A stretch of 64,000 nt of DNA from contig JAUCBJ010006691.1 in assembly GCA_032718475.1 (NCBI GenBank), positions 102,275 through 166,274 on the forward strand. Direction: 5' to 3'. Both the position numbers and the translations under genes were made by a program. Below the pieces are notes generated by a model. It was not told the origin of the DNA. It ran no database searches and saw only the letters and a program-made list of their open reading frames with translations. Below, in pieces: positions 54,628 through 64,000 of this stretch (positions within the stretch are counted from its first letter, which is position 1; each line of letters opens with the position of its first letter). The stretch is from Nemertoderma westbladi. Taxonomy: Eukaryota; Xenacoelomorpha; Nemertodermatida; Nemertodermatidae.

Positions 54628-57600
54628 ATGTCTATCGTTTGCGGATATGAGGCGGTACGAACTCAAATATTAGATATTTTAGCACTTGATTCCCCGTTAA
54701 TTGTTGAAAAATTAGCCTATGTTTTTCATCTGCTTAACATCAATGTTACGTCGGTTGCCACTGGCAACCGAGGATTTTCGAGCCAACAACTCGAGCTCGC
54801 CGTTCTTAGAATATGCCAAGAATTATTATTGGTATCAGAAAACAACGATTTGAAAATTCAAGGATTATCAGCGATATCATCTCTTATTGGACAGGAGAAA
54901 GTATCTTTTACTCAAAAGGGCCTAACAGAAATAGTTAGATTTATCGAGGAACTGGTGCGAGATAGAATCGCGTTTACAAACCCAGACGTATTTCGCGTTG
55001 TTTGTTGCCTTCTGTACTCGGACGGAGGCCGACTAACTAACCAACAACTCGAAACGTTAATCGGCGTCGATGGGGAAACGAAAAACGGATGTTTATGGAA
55101 GTTTACCGAAGTCGACAACCCGGAGATCCAACGGTTAGCTTTGTTGACATTAGGTAACCTGTGTGCTAAGGGCGATGCTGGGCTCGGGATGGACGAGATT
55201 TACCAGGTTGCTTTATTAAATACTTTTGCATCGGTTTTGTACGGCGACAAGGATTTATGGAAATTCGACGAGATTTCTTCGTGTCGACTACTTTTAGCGG
55301 CTCTCAAAGGCGTCGACCTACTGACGACTTCGTACAGGACGGTATATTTGTCCCGGTTGGGTCATCTCATTCAAGGTGTGAAACGCTTCTGTTTCTACGG
55401 TCTCCCGGGTTACCATATAAACTCCAGGAACACCGTAAGTCGCGCTGTCAATGACGTCACTTGCGGTCCATCCAAGTCACCCAGTGGGGGTCGAACCCGG
55501 GACCCTTTCCTCCCGACCTGGGCAACCTCTGAGTCCGACTCGGAATTGTCCGGGTCGGACACGTGGCGAGCCGAGACCACCATAACCCTCGGCCAATACA
55601 AATCGAAGCTGCGACTCTGCAGTCTGAACTGCCTCTCCCAGCTGCTCCGATGCACCCCCAAGCGACTGCTGATGACGCAGTGGGATTCCCTGGTCCCAGA
55701 CCCCGGTGGTTCCCACTCGCTACTCACCTCGGTGCTCCGGGATCCCAACCACCGCTGTCGCGCCGCTGGCGCTGCCGCCTTGGGAAACCTTCTCGATGGA
55801 TGTCGCGCCTTCCTCGCATCCGCCGACGAGGCCTCCAACTCCTACCGCTCCTCTTTCACACCTCTCTCTGCTAAACTCGCCTCTTCGGTGCTCGAGATCC
55901 AACGCTTTCTCCTCCTTGCTCTCTCCTCCGAATCCTCTTCCTTCGCTCTCATACAGATCATTAAGTCGCTGGGACTGTTGGTAGCGAACGCCCCATTCCG
56001 TAAACTCCGACCCGGGTTGCTGACCCGTTGTCTCCGCTCCCTCCATCCATTCCTCTCGCACCATGTGGAGACCATCCGAGTGGTCTGCTTCTCCTTCCTC
56101 GTTGCGCTCTGTTCCTCGGCTCGGGACGCCGGTCCCGTCGCAGAGGTTTACGAGCTCGTCCGTCCGGTTGAGTTCCCCAGCAGTAGTCGGATGTCCGGTT
56201 CGGGTAGTGTTCCCGACAGCGGTAGTGTCCCCGGCACCCCCACACTGTACCCCAACCAACCGATGTATCTAAAGAAATCAAACAATATTATTCCTTTCGC
56301 TCAAAATTCATTCGATATCCATTCGGTTCAACCTTCTGAAACAAATCCCTCTTTAATATGCACTGCACCGGATAATGTCCCTACAATGTCCCAGCATTTC
56401 GCTCCAAAATCTCAACCTGTCCCAGTCCCTACAATGTCACAACCAGTCACTACAATGTCACAACCTGCCCCTACAATGTCACAACCTGTCCCTACAGTGT
56501 CCCAACCCATCCCTACATTATCTCAACCTGTCCCAGTCCCTACAATGTCACAACCTGCCCCTACAATGTCACAACCTGTCCCTTCAATGTCACAACCTGT
56601 CTCTACAGTATCTCAACCTGTCCCAGTCCCTACAATGTCACAACCTGCCCCTACAATGTCACAACCTGTCCCTTCAATGTCACAACCTGTCTCTACAGTG
56701 CCCCATTCTGTCCCTACAGTGTCCCAACCTGTCTCTACAGTGTCCCATTCTGTCCCTACAGTGCCCCAACCTGTCCCTACAGTGTCCCAGACTGTTGCTA
56801 GAGTGCCCCACTCTGTCCCTTCAGTGTCCCACTCTGTCCCTCCACCGTTCCGTATGTCCCACTCGGGTGAGGCCCCCCGTCCCTTGGCTGACTCTCGTCC
56901 CTGGATCATCCGACTCTGCGTCGAGTCGCTGTGCAACCGGAGTACTGAACTCTCGGAAGGCGGCCACTTCCAGAGCATCCCGAGCGAGGCCGTCCCGGTT
57001 CGACTCGAGGCTATAAAACTCCTCCAGTCACTGGTATCCAACTACTTCCCGGTGGTTCGCGGACATCTGTTAGCGGTTACGGACGCCGCTGTGTACTCGC
57101 TGACACTCGCCGATAGCGAAACTCCGATTGTGACCCACTCGGGTAAGCTGGTCTGCACAGTGGCGCGCCGCCTGGACGAGCGGCGTTACGGGGAGGAGGA
57201 CCCGGAAGAGCACCCACATCGAGCAATCCGGCCTCCTCTATCGATGCAGGAAATCCTCTCCTTTTGGACTGCCGTCTTCTCCTCCCCGCTCCTCGGCGTT
57301 CTCTCTTCCTCGTCCAACTCGACTCTGCGACTCTCGATACTCGAGATATTCACGTGCATCGGCGACCGCGCGTTCGGTGGAGTTCCTCCTCGGAACTCAC
57401 TGTGCTGTTTGTCGTTGTTCCTCGGCTACTCGTCGGACCCCGATGCAGCCGTACGCTGCGTCGCTCACCGCGGTATCGGGGTCGCTCTGGGCTACCCGAG
57501 TCTCCGCGACGACGGCGACTTCGTGCGACACGCGGTGGACGCGTTGCTCCTCGGGTTGGCGACGTCCGAGGCGGGCCTCGTCCGCTCGCGAGCCGCGTGG

Positions 57601-58416
57601 GCCCTCAGCTGTCTTGCGGACTCGCAACTCGTCGCGCTGTCGCTCCCGCACACCGAGGTACTGCGGATCCTACGCGTCGCGGTCGGCGTCCTCCAAACCG
57701 ACACGGACAGGGTCCGACAGAACCTATGTCGTGGTGTCGGATGTCTGCTCGCCATTCTTTGCCGACAACCTGGTTTCAATGCAGACCCCATTGTCGGAGT
57801 TGCCATCGATACCCTCTGCGTGAATCTGAAGACGGGGAGGGTCAAATGTGGATGGAATGCGGCGTGCGCGTTGAGGATGGTGTTAGGAGTTCTAGAACCA
57901 TCTGAATGTGCCTCTTCTTCCGTAATCTCAGCTCTTCAGTGCCTTTCCGAAGTGGCAGTCGACTCGCCAAACTTCAAGGTTCGCACGAACGCAACTGCCG
58001 CACTTGCTGCGTTACGTCATCGCTGTTGCTACGGTAACTCAGATATTTTTGTGTCTGTTTGCCGCTCTGTTTGTTTGGGTATAGCCAACAGGGATACTAT
58101 GCAGGATTTCTCTGAGTTAAAATACCAATCGGCTCTTCAGAATCAGTTGTTTATGACATTTTTTCATTTGATTGGATTGGTTGAAACCAACGACATTATA
58201 GGTCTCACCGATACCTTGTTATCCAATCACGATATTCTTAAAACTTTCTGCTGTAAATTTTCTGTGCGAGACGACTCAAATGATTCTAATTCTAAACTAA
58301 ATGTTCTAGAAAGAGTCACCGACCACCTTAATAATGTGCTAGAAGTATCTGATGGGCAACCCCAGTGTATTTCTATTATTAAGCTTTTGGTGTCATTAAT
58401 TGCAACAATAAATTAA
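54628..58416 (+). CDS. HEATR6: HEAT repeat-containing protein 6
   Basis: A single open frame of 1262 residues from ATG 54628. Landmarks follow vertebrate HEATR6 in order: an N-terminal helical repeat region (LALLTLGNLCAKGD, FCFYGLPGYHIN); a linker with SESDSELSGSD; the DUF4042-type block at residues 320-505 (QYKSKLRLCSLNCLSQLLR, DPNHRCRAAGAAALGNLLDG, ALIQIIKSLGLLVANAPF); and C-terminal HEAT repeats (RPWIIRLCVESLC, RSRAAWALSCLADS, KCGWNAACALRMVLG, NFKVRTNATAALAAL, LKYQSALQNQLFMTFFHLIG). Between blocks 2 and 3 lies a lineage-specific repeat tail of PTMSQPV heptads. The molecular role of HEATR6 is poorly known; a scaffold-type alpha-solenoid is inferred. A 99-bp in-frame segment at 55435-55533 could be an optional intron. 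AATAAA (58407-58412) overlaps the end of the coding sequence. Confidence 0.93.
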   Translation: MSIVCGYEAVRTQILDILALDSPLIVEKLAYVFHLLNINVTSVATGNRGFSSQQLELAVLRICQELLLVSENNDLKIQGLSAISSLIGQEKVSFTQKGLTEIVRFIEELVRDRIAFTNPDVFRVVCCLLYSDGGRLTNQQLETLIGVDGETKNGCLWKFTEVDNPEIQRLALLTLGNLCAKGDAGLGMDEIYQVALLNTFASVLYGDKDLWKFDEISSCRLLLAALKGVDLLTTSYRTVYLSRLGHLIQGVKRFCFYGLPGYHINSRNTVSRAVNDVTCGPSKSPSGGRTRDPFLPTWATSESDSELSGSDTWRAETTITLGQYKSKLRLCSLNCLSQLLRCTPKRLLMTQWDSLVPDPGGSHSLLTSVLRDPNHRCRAAGAAALGNLLDGCRAFLASADEASNSYRSSFTPLSAKLASSVLEIQRFLLLALSSESSSFALIQIIKSLGLLVANAPFRKLRPGLLTRCLRSLHPFLSHHVETIRVVCFSFLVALCSSARDAGPVAEVYELVRPVEFPSSSRMSGSGSVPDSGSVPGTPTLYPNQPMYLKKSNNIIPFAQNSFDIHSVQPSETNPSLICTAPDNVPTMSQHFAPKSQPVPVPTMSQPVTTMSQPAPTMSQPVPTVSQPIPTLSQPVPVPTMSQPAPTMSQPVPSMSQPVSTVSQPVPVPTMSQPAPTMSQPVPSMSQPVSTVPHSVPTVSQPVSTVSHSVPTVPQPVPTVSQTVARVPHSVPSVSHSVPPPFRMSHSGEAPRPLADSRPWIIRLCVESLCNRSTELSEGGHFQSIPSEAVPVRLEAIKLLQSLVSNYFPVVRGHLLAVTDAAVYSLTLADSETPIVTHSGKLVCTVARRLDERRYGEEDPEEHPHRAIRPPLSMQEILSFWTAVFSSPLLGVLSSSSNSTLRLSILEIFTCIGDRAFGGVPPRNSLCCLSLFLGYSSDPDAAVRCVAHRGIGVALGYPSLRDDGDFVRHAVDALLLGLATSEAGLVRSRAAWALSCLADSQLVALSLPHTEVLRILRVAVGVLQTDTDRVRQNLCRGVGCLLAILCRQPGFNADPIVGVAIDTLCVNLKTGRVKCGWNAACALRMVLGVLEPSECASSSVISALQCLSEVAVDSPNFKVRTNATAALAALRHRCCYGNSDIFVSVCRSVCLGIANRDTMQDFSELKYQSALQNQLFMTFFHLIGLVETNDIIGLTDTLLSNHDILKTFCCKFSVRDDSNDSNSKLNVLERVTDHLNNVLEVSDGQPQCISIIKLLVSLIATIN
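55435..55533 (+). other. Possible in-frame retained intron (exitron) in HEATR6
   Basis: GTAAGT at 55435-55440 is a consensus donor. A pyrimidine-rich stretch (CTTTCCTCCC) leads to an AG at 55532-55533. The segment is 99 bp, begins and ends between codons and has no stop, so both spliced and unspliced forms keep the frame. It also contains GGGTCGAACCCGGGACCC, the inverse of a tRNA-type B box, hinting at SINE ancestry. Confidence 0.45.
56378..56850 (+). repeat. Coding 21-bp repeat in HEATR6 (PTMSQPV heptads)
   Basis: About 22 units of 21 bp of CCTACAATGTCACAACCTGT type encode seven-residue repeats with the pattern PTxSQPV, PTxSHSV. A 12-bp insert (CCAGTC-containing VPVPTM) recurs at intervals. 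The frame is kept through all units. Confidence 0.9.
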
Positions 58417-59774
58417 TTAAAGTGTTGCTGTGGCGCCCTGATGTGTCACAAATTGAACAACGTAACTCCATATATTATTATTTATTTTTATAATTGTGTT
58501 ATTTTGAAAACGTAACCCAATGTTACCCGGAATAGCCTTGTGGTCATTACCGACTACCCTATTATCTACTTGACTAAGAGCCCTGGCGTTTAAGTCTGGC
58601 TTCTGAATTTTTATTTTACTTTATTTATTAAGTAGAACCCATTACCAGTAGTCCTACCATGGCCTACTATAATAGTAGGTCGCTATGTTCGGTCGCTGTC
58701 GCTGTATTATTGACCTGAGTACTAAATACACTCAAACTCTTTTGAGTTGGTTTTATAACAAGAACAACTAGACATTGTATATATTAATAAAAAGGCCCGG
58801 TCGTATATTCGAGGAGGGTGTTTTAATATGCTAATTGGATCGTTTGATTGCCAGAAGGGGGGGGGGGGGGGGGGGGGGTCTTCGAGTAATGTTTTTTTCC
58901 CGGATTAAGTTTATGTCCGGAAAACTTTAATGTCCGGGCTATCGGCCTACTTTAATTTTTACATTTTTCAGGCATCGTCAATTCCACGGACTCCCGCTAG
59001 AGGCCAAAAGGTATAAATATTAAAATCTTCCCATTTTTATATCCTCAACATTAACCTTTGTAGGTAGGTACTACTGTATATCTAGACTGCCTATTTGTTT
59101 TATGTAGACTTTTAACACTCTGGACCATTTATAGTTCTAGACATAGTACGATAGATATATGGATATGTGATATGAGGGGACCGACTTACCGACCGATCTG
59201 CTACATATAGTCACAATAAAGATACTGCTGTACTGGTATCATGCAGACAGGTGCATGATATCGTGGATAACACAGACTACACAGAATACGCACATCCAGA
59301 CCTACTGCTATGGCATATATTTAGTATCAATATTCAATAATTTAATACGAGTGATATTATTGATCGTTTTAAATGATTTTTGCCATGCTGAATTATTTCG
59401 ATTGATATTATTGATCGATTTAAATAATGTTTCAAAACTGCATTATTTTGCTTAATATTATTGGTTGATTTAAAACATTTTATCTGTTGAATTATTTTGC
59501 TTGATATTATTGCTCGATTTAAATAACAGTTGACTTATTTCAACCGATTATATATATTATATTATATTATTAGGATATCGCGGAGACATCACAGTCATAG
59601 CAGCGATTGAACAATAAAATCATCGATTTAAAATTTAAGTAAAAACTCACATAAAATATACACAACGTCTTATGCTATGGCTTAAAATTAAGTAATATAT
59701 CTATTAAGTACGAATTTGTAATTAAAGTAAAATCATCTAAATATTGACACATTGTACTAATTTGCTACATAAAA
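58417..59774. other. Downstream of HEATR6, gene-free; poly(G) run 58857-58878
   Basis: AT-rich sequence. A 22-nt poly(G) run is followed by GTCCGG-containing phrases (58900-58940) that recall the hairpins at 16883. Between 59340 and 59540 ATATTATTGATCGATTTAAA recurs three or four times, a degenerate repeat of about 65 bp. Confidence 0.5.
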
Positions 59775-60078
59775 CGATCAAACTTTAAAAATCTGTTAAA
59801 ATCAACAGTAGGTACACCAGCCTTAAAAATATTTAACGAAGTAAATGATACTAAATCGGATTATTAAATGCGATTATTAAATACATTTTGAATAGCTACT
59901 GATCGACACGGTAGATGTTGCAGCTTATATGGATGACCGCGCGTCGCCCGCACAGGCGAAACTGTTTGAAAAATATCGGTAGCACGAATATTGACCAAAC
60001 CATTAAATATTTTATACACTAAAATTATATATAATATATGTATACGGCGCAGTTCAAGTGGTTCTAGCTTCAAATATT
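59775..60078 (-). pseudogene. LINE reverse-transcriptase C-terminal fragment (CR1/Jockey-like)
   Basis: The minus frame reads LEPLELRRIHILYIILVYKI, then FNGLVNI, TRGHPYKL and VAIQNVFNNRI. A frame change then leads to an FKAGVPTVDFNRFLKFDRF end. This is the characteristic last 100 residues of CR1/Jockey-type ORF2 proteins. It is a short 3' remnant, unrelated to the 30-kb LINE. Confidence 0.65.
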
Positions 60079-60429
60079 GTAGCCTACCGGGCCGGGGTAT
60101 GGTGTATTTTTATCAAGATTGCATCGCAGGCTGTTGCGCTGTCAGTCAGAGAGGTAACGGCCCATGGGGTAAGGATTTTACCCCTGGGGCGCTAACTGTC
60201 AGATAGTCTCATACCAACTGTCAGACAGTCGTTTTCAACTATCAGATAGATGATCGCCCAGTTACAAGTTGCCCTCAGCTGTATTTTTTAAACCCCGAGA
60301 GTTGTTAACGGAGTGTCTGTTACTTCCGAAATCGTTGATCGTGGTGCCGGTACCGGAATTCTGGCTTTGAATATAAACACTGAACTGCTGAACGATGGCG
60401 GAATTTACGAAACCCGGATTCCTAATCCG
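60079..60429. other. Gene-free, with short ACTGTCAGATAG repeats
   Basis: AACTGTCAGATAGTCTCATA is followed by related CTGTCAGACAGTC and CTATCAGATAG units (60200-60260). Nothing coding is recognised. Confidence 0.4.
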
Positions 60430-60750
60430 AGAAGGCGACGGAACGGAGTCTATTAAACGTAAACAATGAAACGATCGCGATGGACAACGGAGTCTATTCA
60501 ATCCAGAACGATACCATGGCTGCATGGCGACGGAGTCTATTACGGTATTAAACACGGAACCAGAACGATTAGACGATGGCGAGGTATACCGAGGTAATCT
60601 ACAAAACACAATGACAAGAAGGCGACGGAGTTTATTAAACCTAGAACCGAAGACGATGGAGTCTATTAAACCTAGAACCGAATACCACGGAATCTATTAA
60701 ACCTGGAACGAAGACGATGGAGTCTATAATCTATAAACCTGAAACAATGC
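60430..60750. repeat. Degenerate tandem repeat with GGAGTCTATTAAAC
   Basis: GACGGAGTCTATTAAACCTA and diverged versions recur about eight times, spaced 30 to 60 bp, alternating with AGAACGA/AGAACCGAA phrases. Confidence 0.7.
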
Positions 60751-61765
60751 GAAAGAAGCTACTGTAAAGTTAGACTGGTTTGTGAGATTAACCTGCCAAT
60801 ACTAACTCAATAGAATTAGCTTTATTCGAATTCCTAATAATATATTTTAATCTTAATAATAATTATTCAACATCAATTATTATTTTATAAGTCTTGTATA
60901 AGATTGCTAAAGTCTAAAGACAGAAAGAGCTAACTTTAGGATAATCTGCCTTAGGCCTATATTTTTAGAATTATTATAATTAATTTTGTTATGTTTATAA
61001 TGAATTATAAGCGTTCGGTATGTGAAGAAAGGACTATTATTCGATGAAAAAAAAGTAAGCGGAAAACACCGCATTTTTTTTTCACTCATTTTCAATTTAG
61101 CGAAATTCAACTATTCTGTCAGAGTGGATGGTTTTTAGCACGAGCGAAGCGAGTGTTAAAATACCAACGAGTGGAAAACCAACACACGAGGGCAGAATAT
61201 CTGAGTGTTTCGCGAATGAATGTGTTTTCCGTTACGTTTTTATATTGAATATATTGTTTTATTTTAAAAAAAAAATATCACCAGCGTTATCTATGTTTAC
61301 GACGTATTATAATATTACTATATTTTAATACGGAATATGGAATTTAATACGGAATACGGAATAAATACATATAGCTAGCTGTACAGTAAGCTTACCCGAT
61401 AAGCCTCGGTCTACATTATAATCATTATACACCAGAAACTTACTCAATTATATGAAAGTATGTATCAATTTGATTATATTGTGTAGTTAATAGTTCATAA
61501 TAAAAAGTAAAATATTAGTTAAAAAAAAGTAAAATATTAGTTTAAAAAAAAGTCAAAAATTACTTTAAAAAAGACTTTAACCATGGAATACTACTTATAG
61601 ATATATGTATCTTTAGTATTCCATGCTTTAACTAATTTTCTGGAAATTAGTGAAAAAAGTTAGATTGATTGACTCAATTTTAAAAATATTAGTGAGAAAA
61701 AGAGCCTTTTTCAAATAAAAGGATTTATTATCATTATCGTTTGGGCATTTAAATTCGGTGCAATA
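60751..61765. other. Gene-free, contains parts of the 28-kb dispersed element
   Basis: GTTCGGTATGTGAAGAAAGG near 61005 matches 28405. GAGCGAAGCGAGTG near 61141 recalls GCGAGCGCAGCGAGG near 28325. No gene is recognised. Confidence 0.45.
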
Positions 61766-61779
61766 TATTAATATAAATG

Positions 61780-63499
61780 AGTGCTGCTTTATTATGCAGT
61801 TTGCAGTGACGGGACTAGCTACTGTGTGTAATTATGTAATAACTAAATAAAATATACAATAAAAGTATGTGAGTCTCTACTCCCAGATATTCCCATTGGC
61901 GATATCTCCTTTGCAGAAGTGAAGGCTGCTGCAAAGAGCATTAAGACCAATCGTGCCAGTGGAGTAGATGGTGTTCCCCCTGAGGTCTTTAAAATACCTG
62001 AATGTGTTTAAGCTCATCTATCCCATCATATAGTAGACATGTACAGAACGACAAGAGTCCCACAAGAAATGAAAACAAACAAGTTGGTGCCAGTTCCCAA
62101 GAAGGGCAACCTAACACTCTATGGTTCTTTTCGGGGAATCTCATTGATCTCGATTGCTGCAAAGCTATGCAATATAATTCTTTTAAATCGCATCAGGGAT
62201 CCCATTGAGAGACTGCTCCGTGGAAATCAGAATGGGTTCCGTAAAGGTCGTGGGAACATTGAGCCCATTTTGGCACTTAGAAGTATAATTGAAGAGTTAT
62301 CAAAAAAGAAAGACCCAGGCATCTGGCTGTTATCTTTGTTGACTTCTTCAAGGCCTTTGATTCAGTCTCTCACTCACGTATATTCAGCATACTTTCATTA
62401 TATGGGATTCCTGATGAAATTATTGCAGCAATCAGATGAGTATACGATGGTTCGACAACATTTCTGTCTACTGTTGACGGTGACACAGAACCATTTGAAG
62501 TGTTATGGGGAGTCCTCCAGGGAGACACACTTGCGCCATTCTTGTTCATAATTGTAGTTGACTATGTTCTCGCATGTCCTTAGATCATCATAATGATGAT
62601 GGGGTGATGATAACTCCACCTACTGGCTCCAGAAGTCGAGGAAATCCTGCCAAGTACCTAACTGATCTAGACTTTGCTGATGACTTAAGAGTACTCTCAG
62701 AATCATTAGAGGGAGCCCAACCGCTCCTCAGCTCATTAGAACAGGCTGCTTCTAGTGTTGGTCTTTTTATTAACTCCAAAAAGATACAATTTTGACAGTT
62801 AACTTTGAAAGCCCTCAGCAAGTCTCTGACCGGATGACCATGGTATGCTTGAGCATGTGGACGACTTCTGATACCCGGAAGTCCGGTGAGGACCTTCGAA
62901 TATGCAAGGAAAAGGCATGGGCACTGCCCATGCCTTGGATTCAAGGCTGCCCATTGGGCAGTTTTGAATAGACTTTCCAGGATTTGGAAGTCACATAGAT
63001 TTAATCTGAAACTTAATGTCCGATTATTTAGAGCAGTAGTAGTTTCAGTATTCCTCTATGTGAGTCCATGCTGGGATCTAACTGCTTAGGACACCAAATC
63101 TCTGGATGGCACATTCACGAGAATGCTACGCCGTGTTCACTGTGTCAAGTGCAATACTCACATCTCCAACCAGACACTATATAACATTGAAGATGTCTCA
63201 TTGGTTCCCCCATTCTTGACACTAGAACAAAGCCGCCTCGCCGCTTTGTAGGACATTGCTTTCGCCGTGAGGACCAGCCAGTGCATAATCTTGTGCTTTG
63301 GCAGCCTCATGGAGTGAATAAGCATGGTGGACAGCCCATGACTTTCTTGAGACGCATCTTAAAGGACACTGGCCTTGAAGATGCGGTTGATCTAGCAAAT
63401 GTCATGGGTGATACGGAGTTGTGGCGGCGCAATTTTATCGACAAACCGGCACAACATTCTTAAAAATGCAGCTGCAATGCAGCATGCCGATCGTAGTAG
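61780..63499 (+). mobile_element. 5'-truncated LINE, copy 2
   Basis: Same family as 30376-32456 with the same 3' end (AAAATGCAGCTGCAATGCAG, then CCGATCGTAGTAGT). The direct repeat TATTAATATAAATG (61766-61779, 63500-63513) is a candidate target duplication. Readable LINE sequence begins near 61868 (LLPDIPIGDISFAEVKAAAK). The 85 bp between may be an inverted piece of the host repeat. It retains the RT0/RT1 region lost from copy 1 (NRASGVDGVPPEVFK, TNKLVPVPKKG). Confidence 0.8.
61868..63463 (+). pseudogene. LINE reverse transcriptase remnant (copy 2)
   Basis: RT motifs are spread over three frames: an early stop after IPECV (near 62010), a frame change after ELSKKKD (near 62315) that moves FVDFFKAFDS out of frame, and a deletion near 62570 and others after FADD (62670). 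The C-terminal part (HNLVLWQPHGVNKHGGQPM) ends at 63463. Not functional. Confidence 0.85.
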
Positions 63500-63513
63500 T
63501 ATTAATATAAATG

Positions 63514-64000
63514 GAAATATACATTCTGGAATACGGGATTTGAAGTTGTTTCCAGGTTATTGATTACTTTGCAGCGTTCCGTCCTATAGGCCGCAACGTT
63601 GCAAAGTGGTACCTTGAAGCGTTACGAGTAATTCACCAGAACGCTGATAAGTTGACATAATATAACAAAATGTTTTACAACATTCTGTATTGTTTTATAA
63701 ATAATATAATAATAAATGGCCTGTAGCGGAAGCAAATAATACATGCAACATTCAAATGTCCATAACTCAGTTCGTATTTCCCAATCAAATTAAAATACAC
63801 TACAGTAGTTTTACTTATTTAGAATCCTTGCACGGCCAGCTTTCCATTGCTACCAAATATTGATTAAACGGGATCCCGATCAATGACTCACTCGGTAGCC
63901 AATATTACATCCTCCGTTATTAACCGTCTTAATATCTTTTTGGTTTTGGTAAAATATCTCTCACACTCCCGAAAAACCGGGATCACGGCCAAAAATGCAA
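63514..64000. other. Dispersed-element sequence, then gene-free DNA
   Basis: 63514-63670 matches 28845-29060 (ACATTCTGGAATACGG, TGAAGTTGTTTCCA, TTACTTTGCAGCG, AATTCACCAGAACGCTG). It appears to be the pre-existing element into which LINE copy 2 inserted. Beyond 63700 nothing is recognised. Confidence 0.5.

Noticed and set aside
55410-57905. Several 80-213-codon frames on both strands within HEATR6
   Set aside because: Shadows of the 1262-codon frame. None carries a recognisable domain, while the main frame aligns with HEATR6 throughout.

Overview
The window looks like nuclear DNA of an invertebrate animal. It is AT-rich, very repeat-rich, has spliced genes with GT-AG introns, and carries a ciliary kinesin-2 gene. 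I cannot name the species. Five genes are supported: MCM7 (minus, three exons, running off the left edge), the 3' exon of KIF3B (plus, 21.9-23.5 kb), a cysteine-rich probable GPI-anchored protein (minus, 29.3-30.0 kb), a SET/NAP-family histone chaperone (plus, three exons over 39.1-50.3 kb) and HEATR6 (plus, one long open exon, 54.6-58.4 kb). They share no pathway and read as ordinary neighbouring eukaryotic genes.

Layout. 1-6.0 kb: MCM7; intron 2 carries a 21-bp minisatellite split by a 124-bp SINE-like insertion, and intron 1 carries the same SINE-like element with its core amplified to about 2.9 kb. 6-12.8 kb: gene-free, with inverted pairs of simple-sequence arrays sharing a common boundary motif and tRNA-like SINE fragments. 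12.8-15.7 kb: a composite terminal-inverted-repeat transposon with 9-bp target duplications and a remnant YqaJ-type nuclease frame. 16.4 kb: a perfect 48-bp palindrome. 17.2-21.7 kb: a 24-bp satellite of about 188 units, directly before the KIF3B exon. 23.6-27.4 kb: an ACTC microsatellite and a 44-bp minisatellite with a 531-bp higher-order duplication. 27.7-30.0 kb: a MITE, a hairpin-rich dispersed element and the cysteine-rich gene. 30.4-32.5 kb: a 5'-truncated LINE with a 15-bp target duplication. 32.9-36.1 kb: a fold-back element whose arms are minisatellites, then a 51-bp array. 36.9-38.6 kb: a broken DDE integrase-like gene. 39.1-50.3 kb: the SET-like gene, whose 9.2-kb second intron holds a 3.36-kb hAT-type element (8-bp duplication) and a 3.27-kb inverted-repeat-bounded element carrying a purine-rich minisatellite. 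50.5-54 kb: a hAT-like MITE and a 17-bp array. 54.6-58.4 kb: HEATR6. 58.4-64 kb: LINE fragments, including a second copy of the 30-kb LINE, and degenerate repeats.

The most distinctive theme is the repeated association of minisatellites with mobile-element boundaries. Four or five of the tandem arrays sit inside inverted-repeat or SINE-like elements, and one SINE-like family is seen both as a single copy and as an amplified array in the same gene. Long poly(G)/poly(C) runs (14-23 nt) recur about every 6 kb. The long open frames inside the tandem arrays are by-products of the repeat unit and are not annotated as genes.
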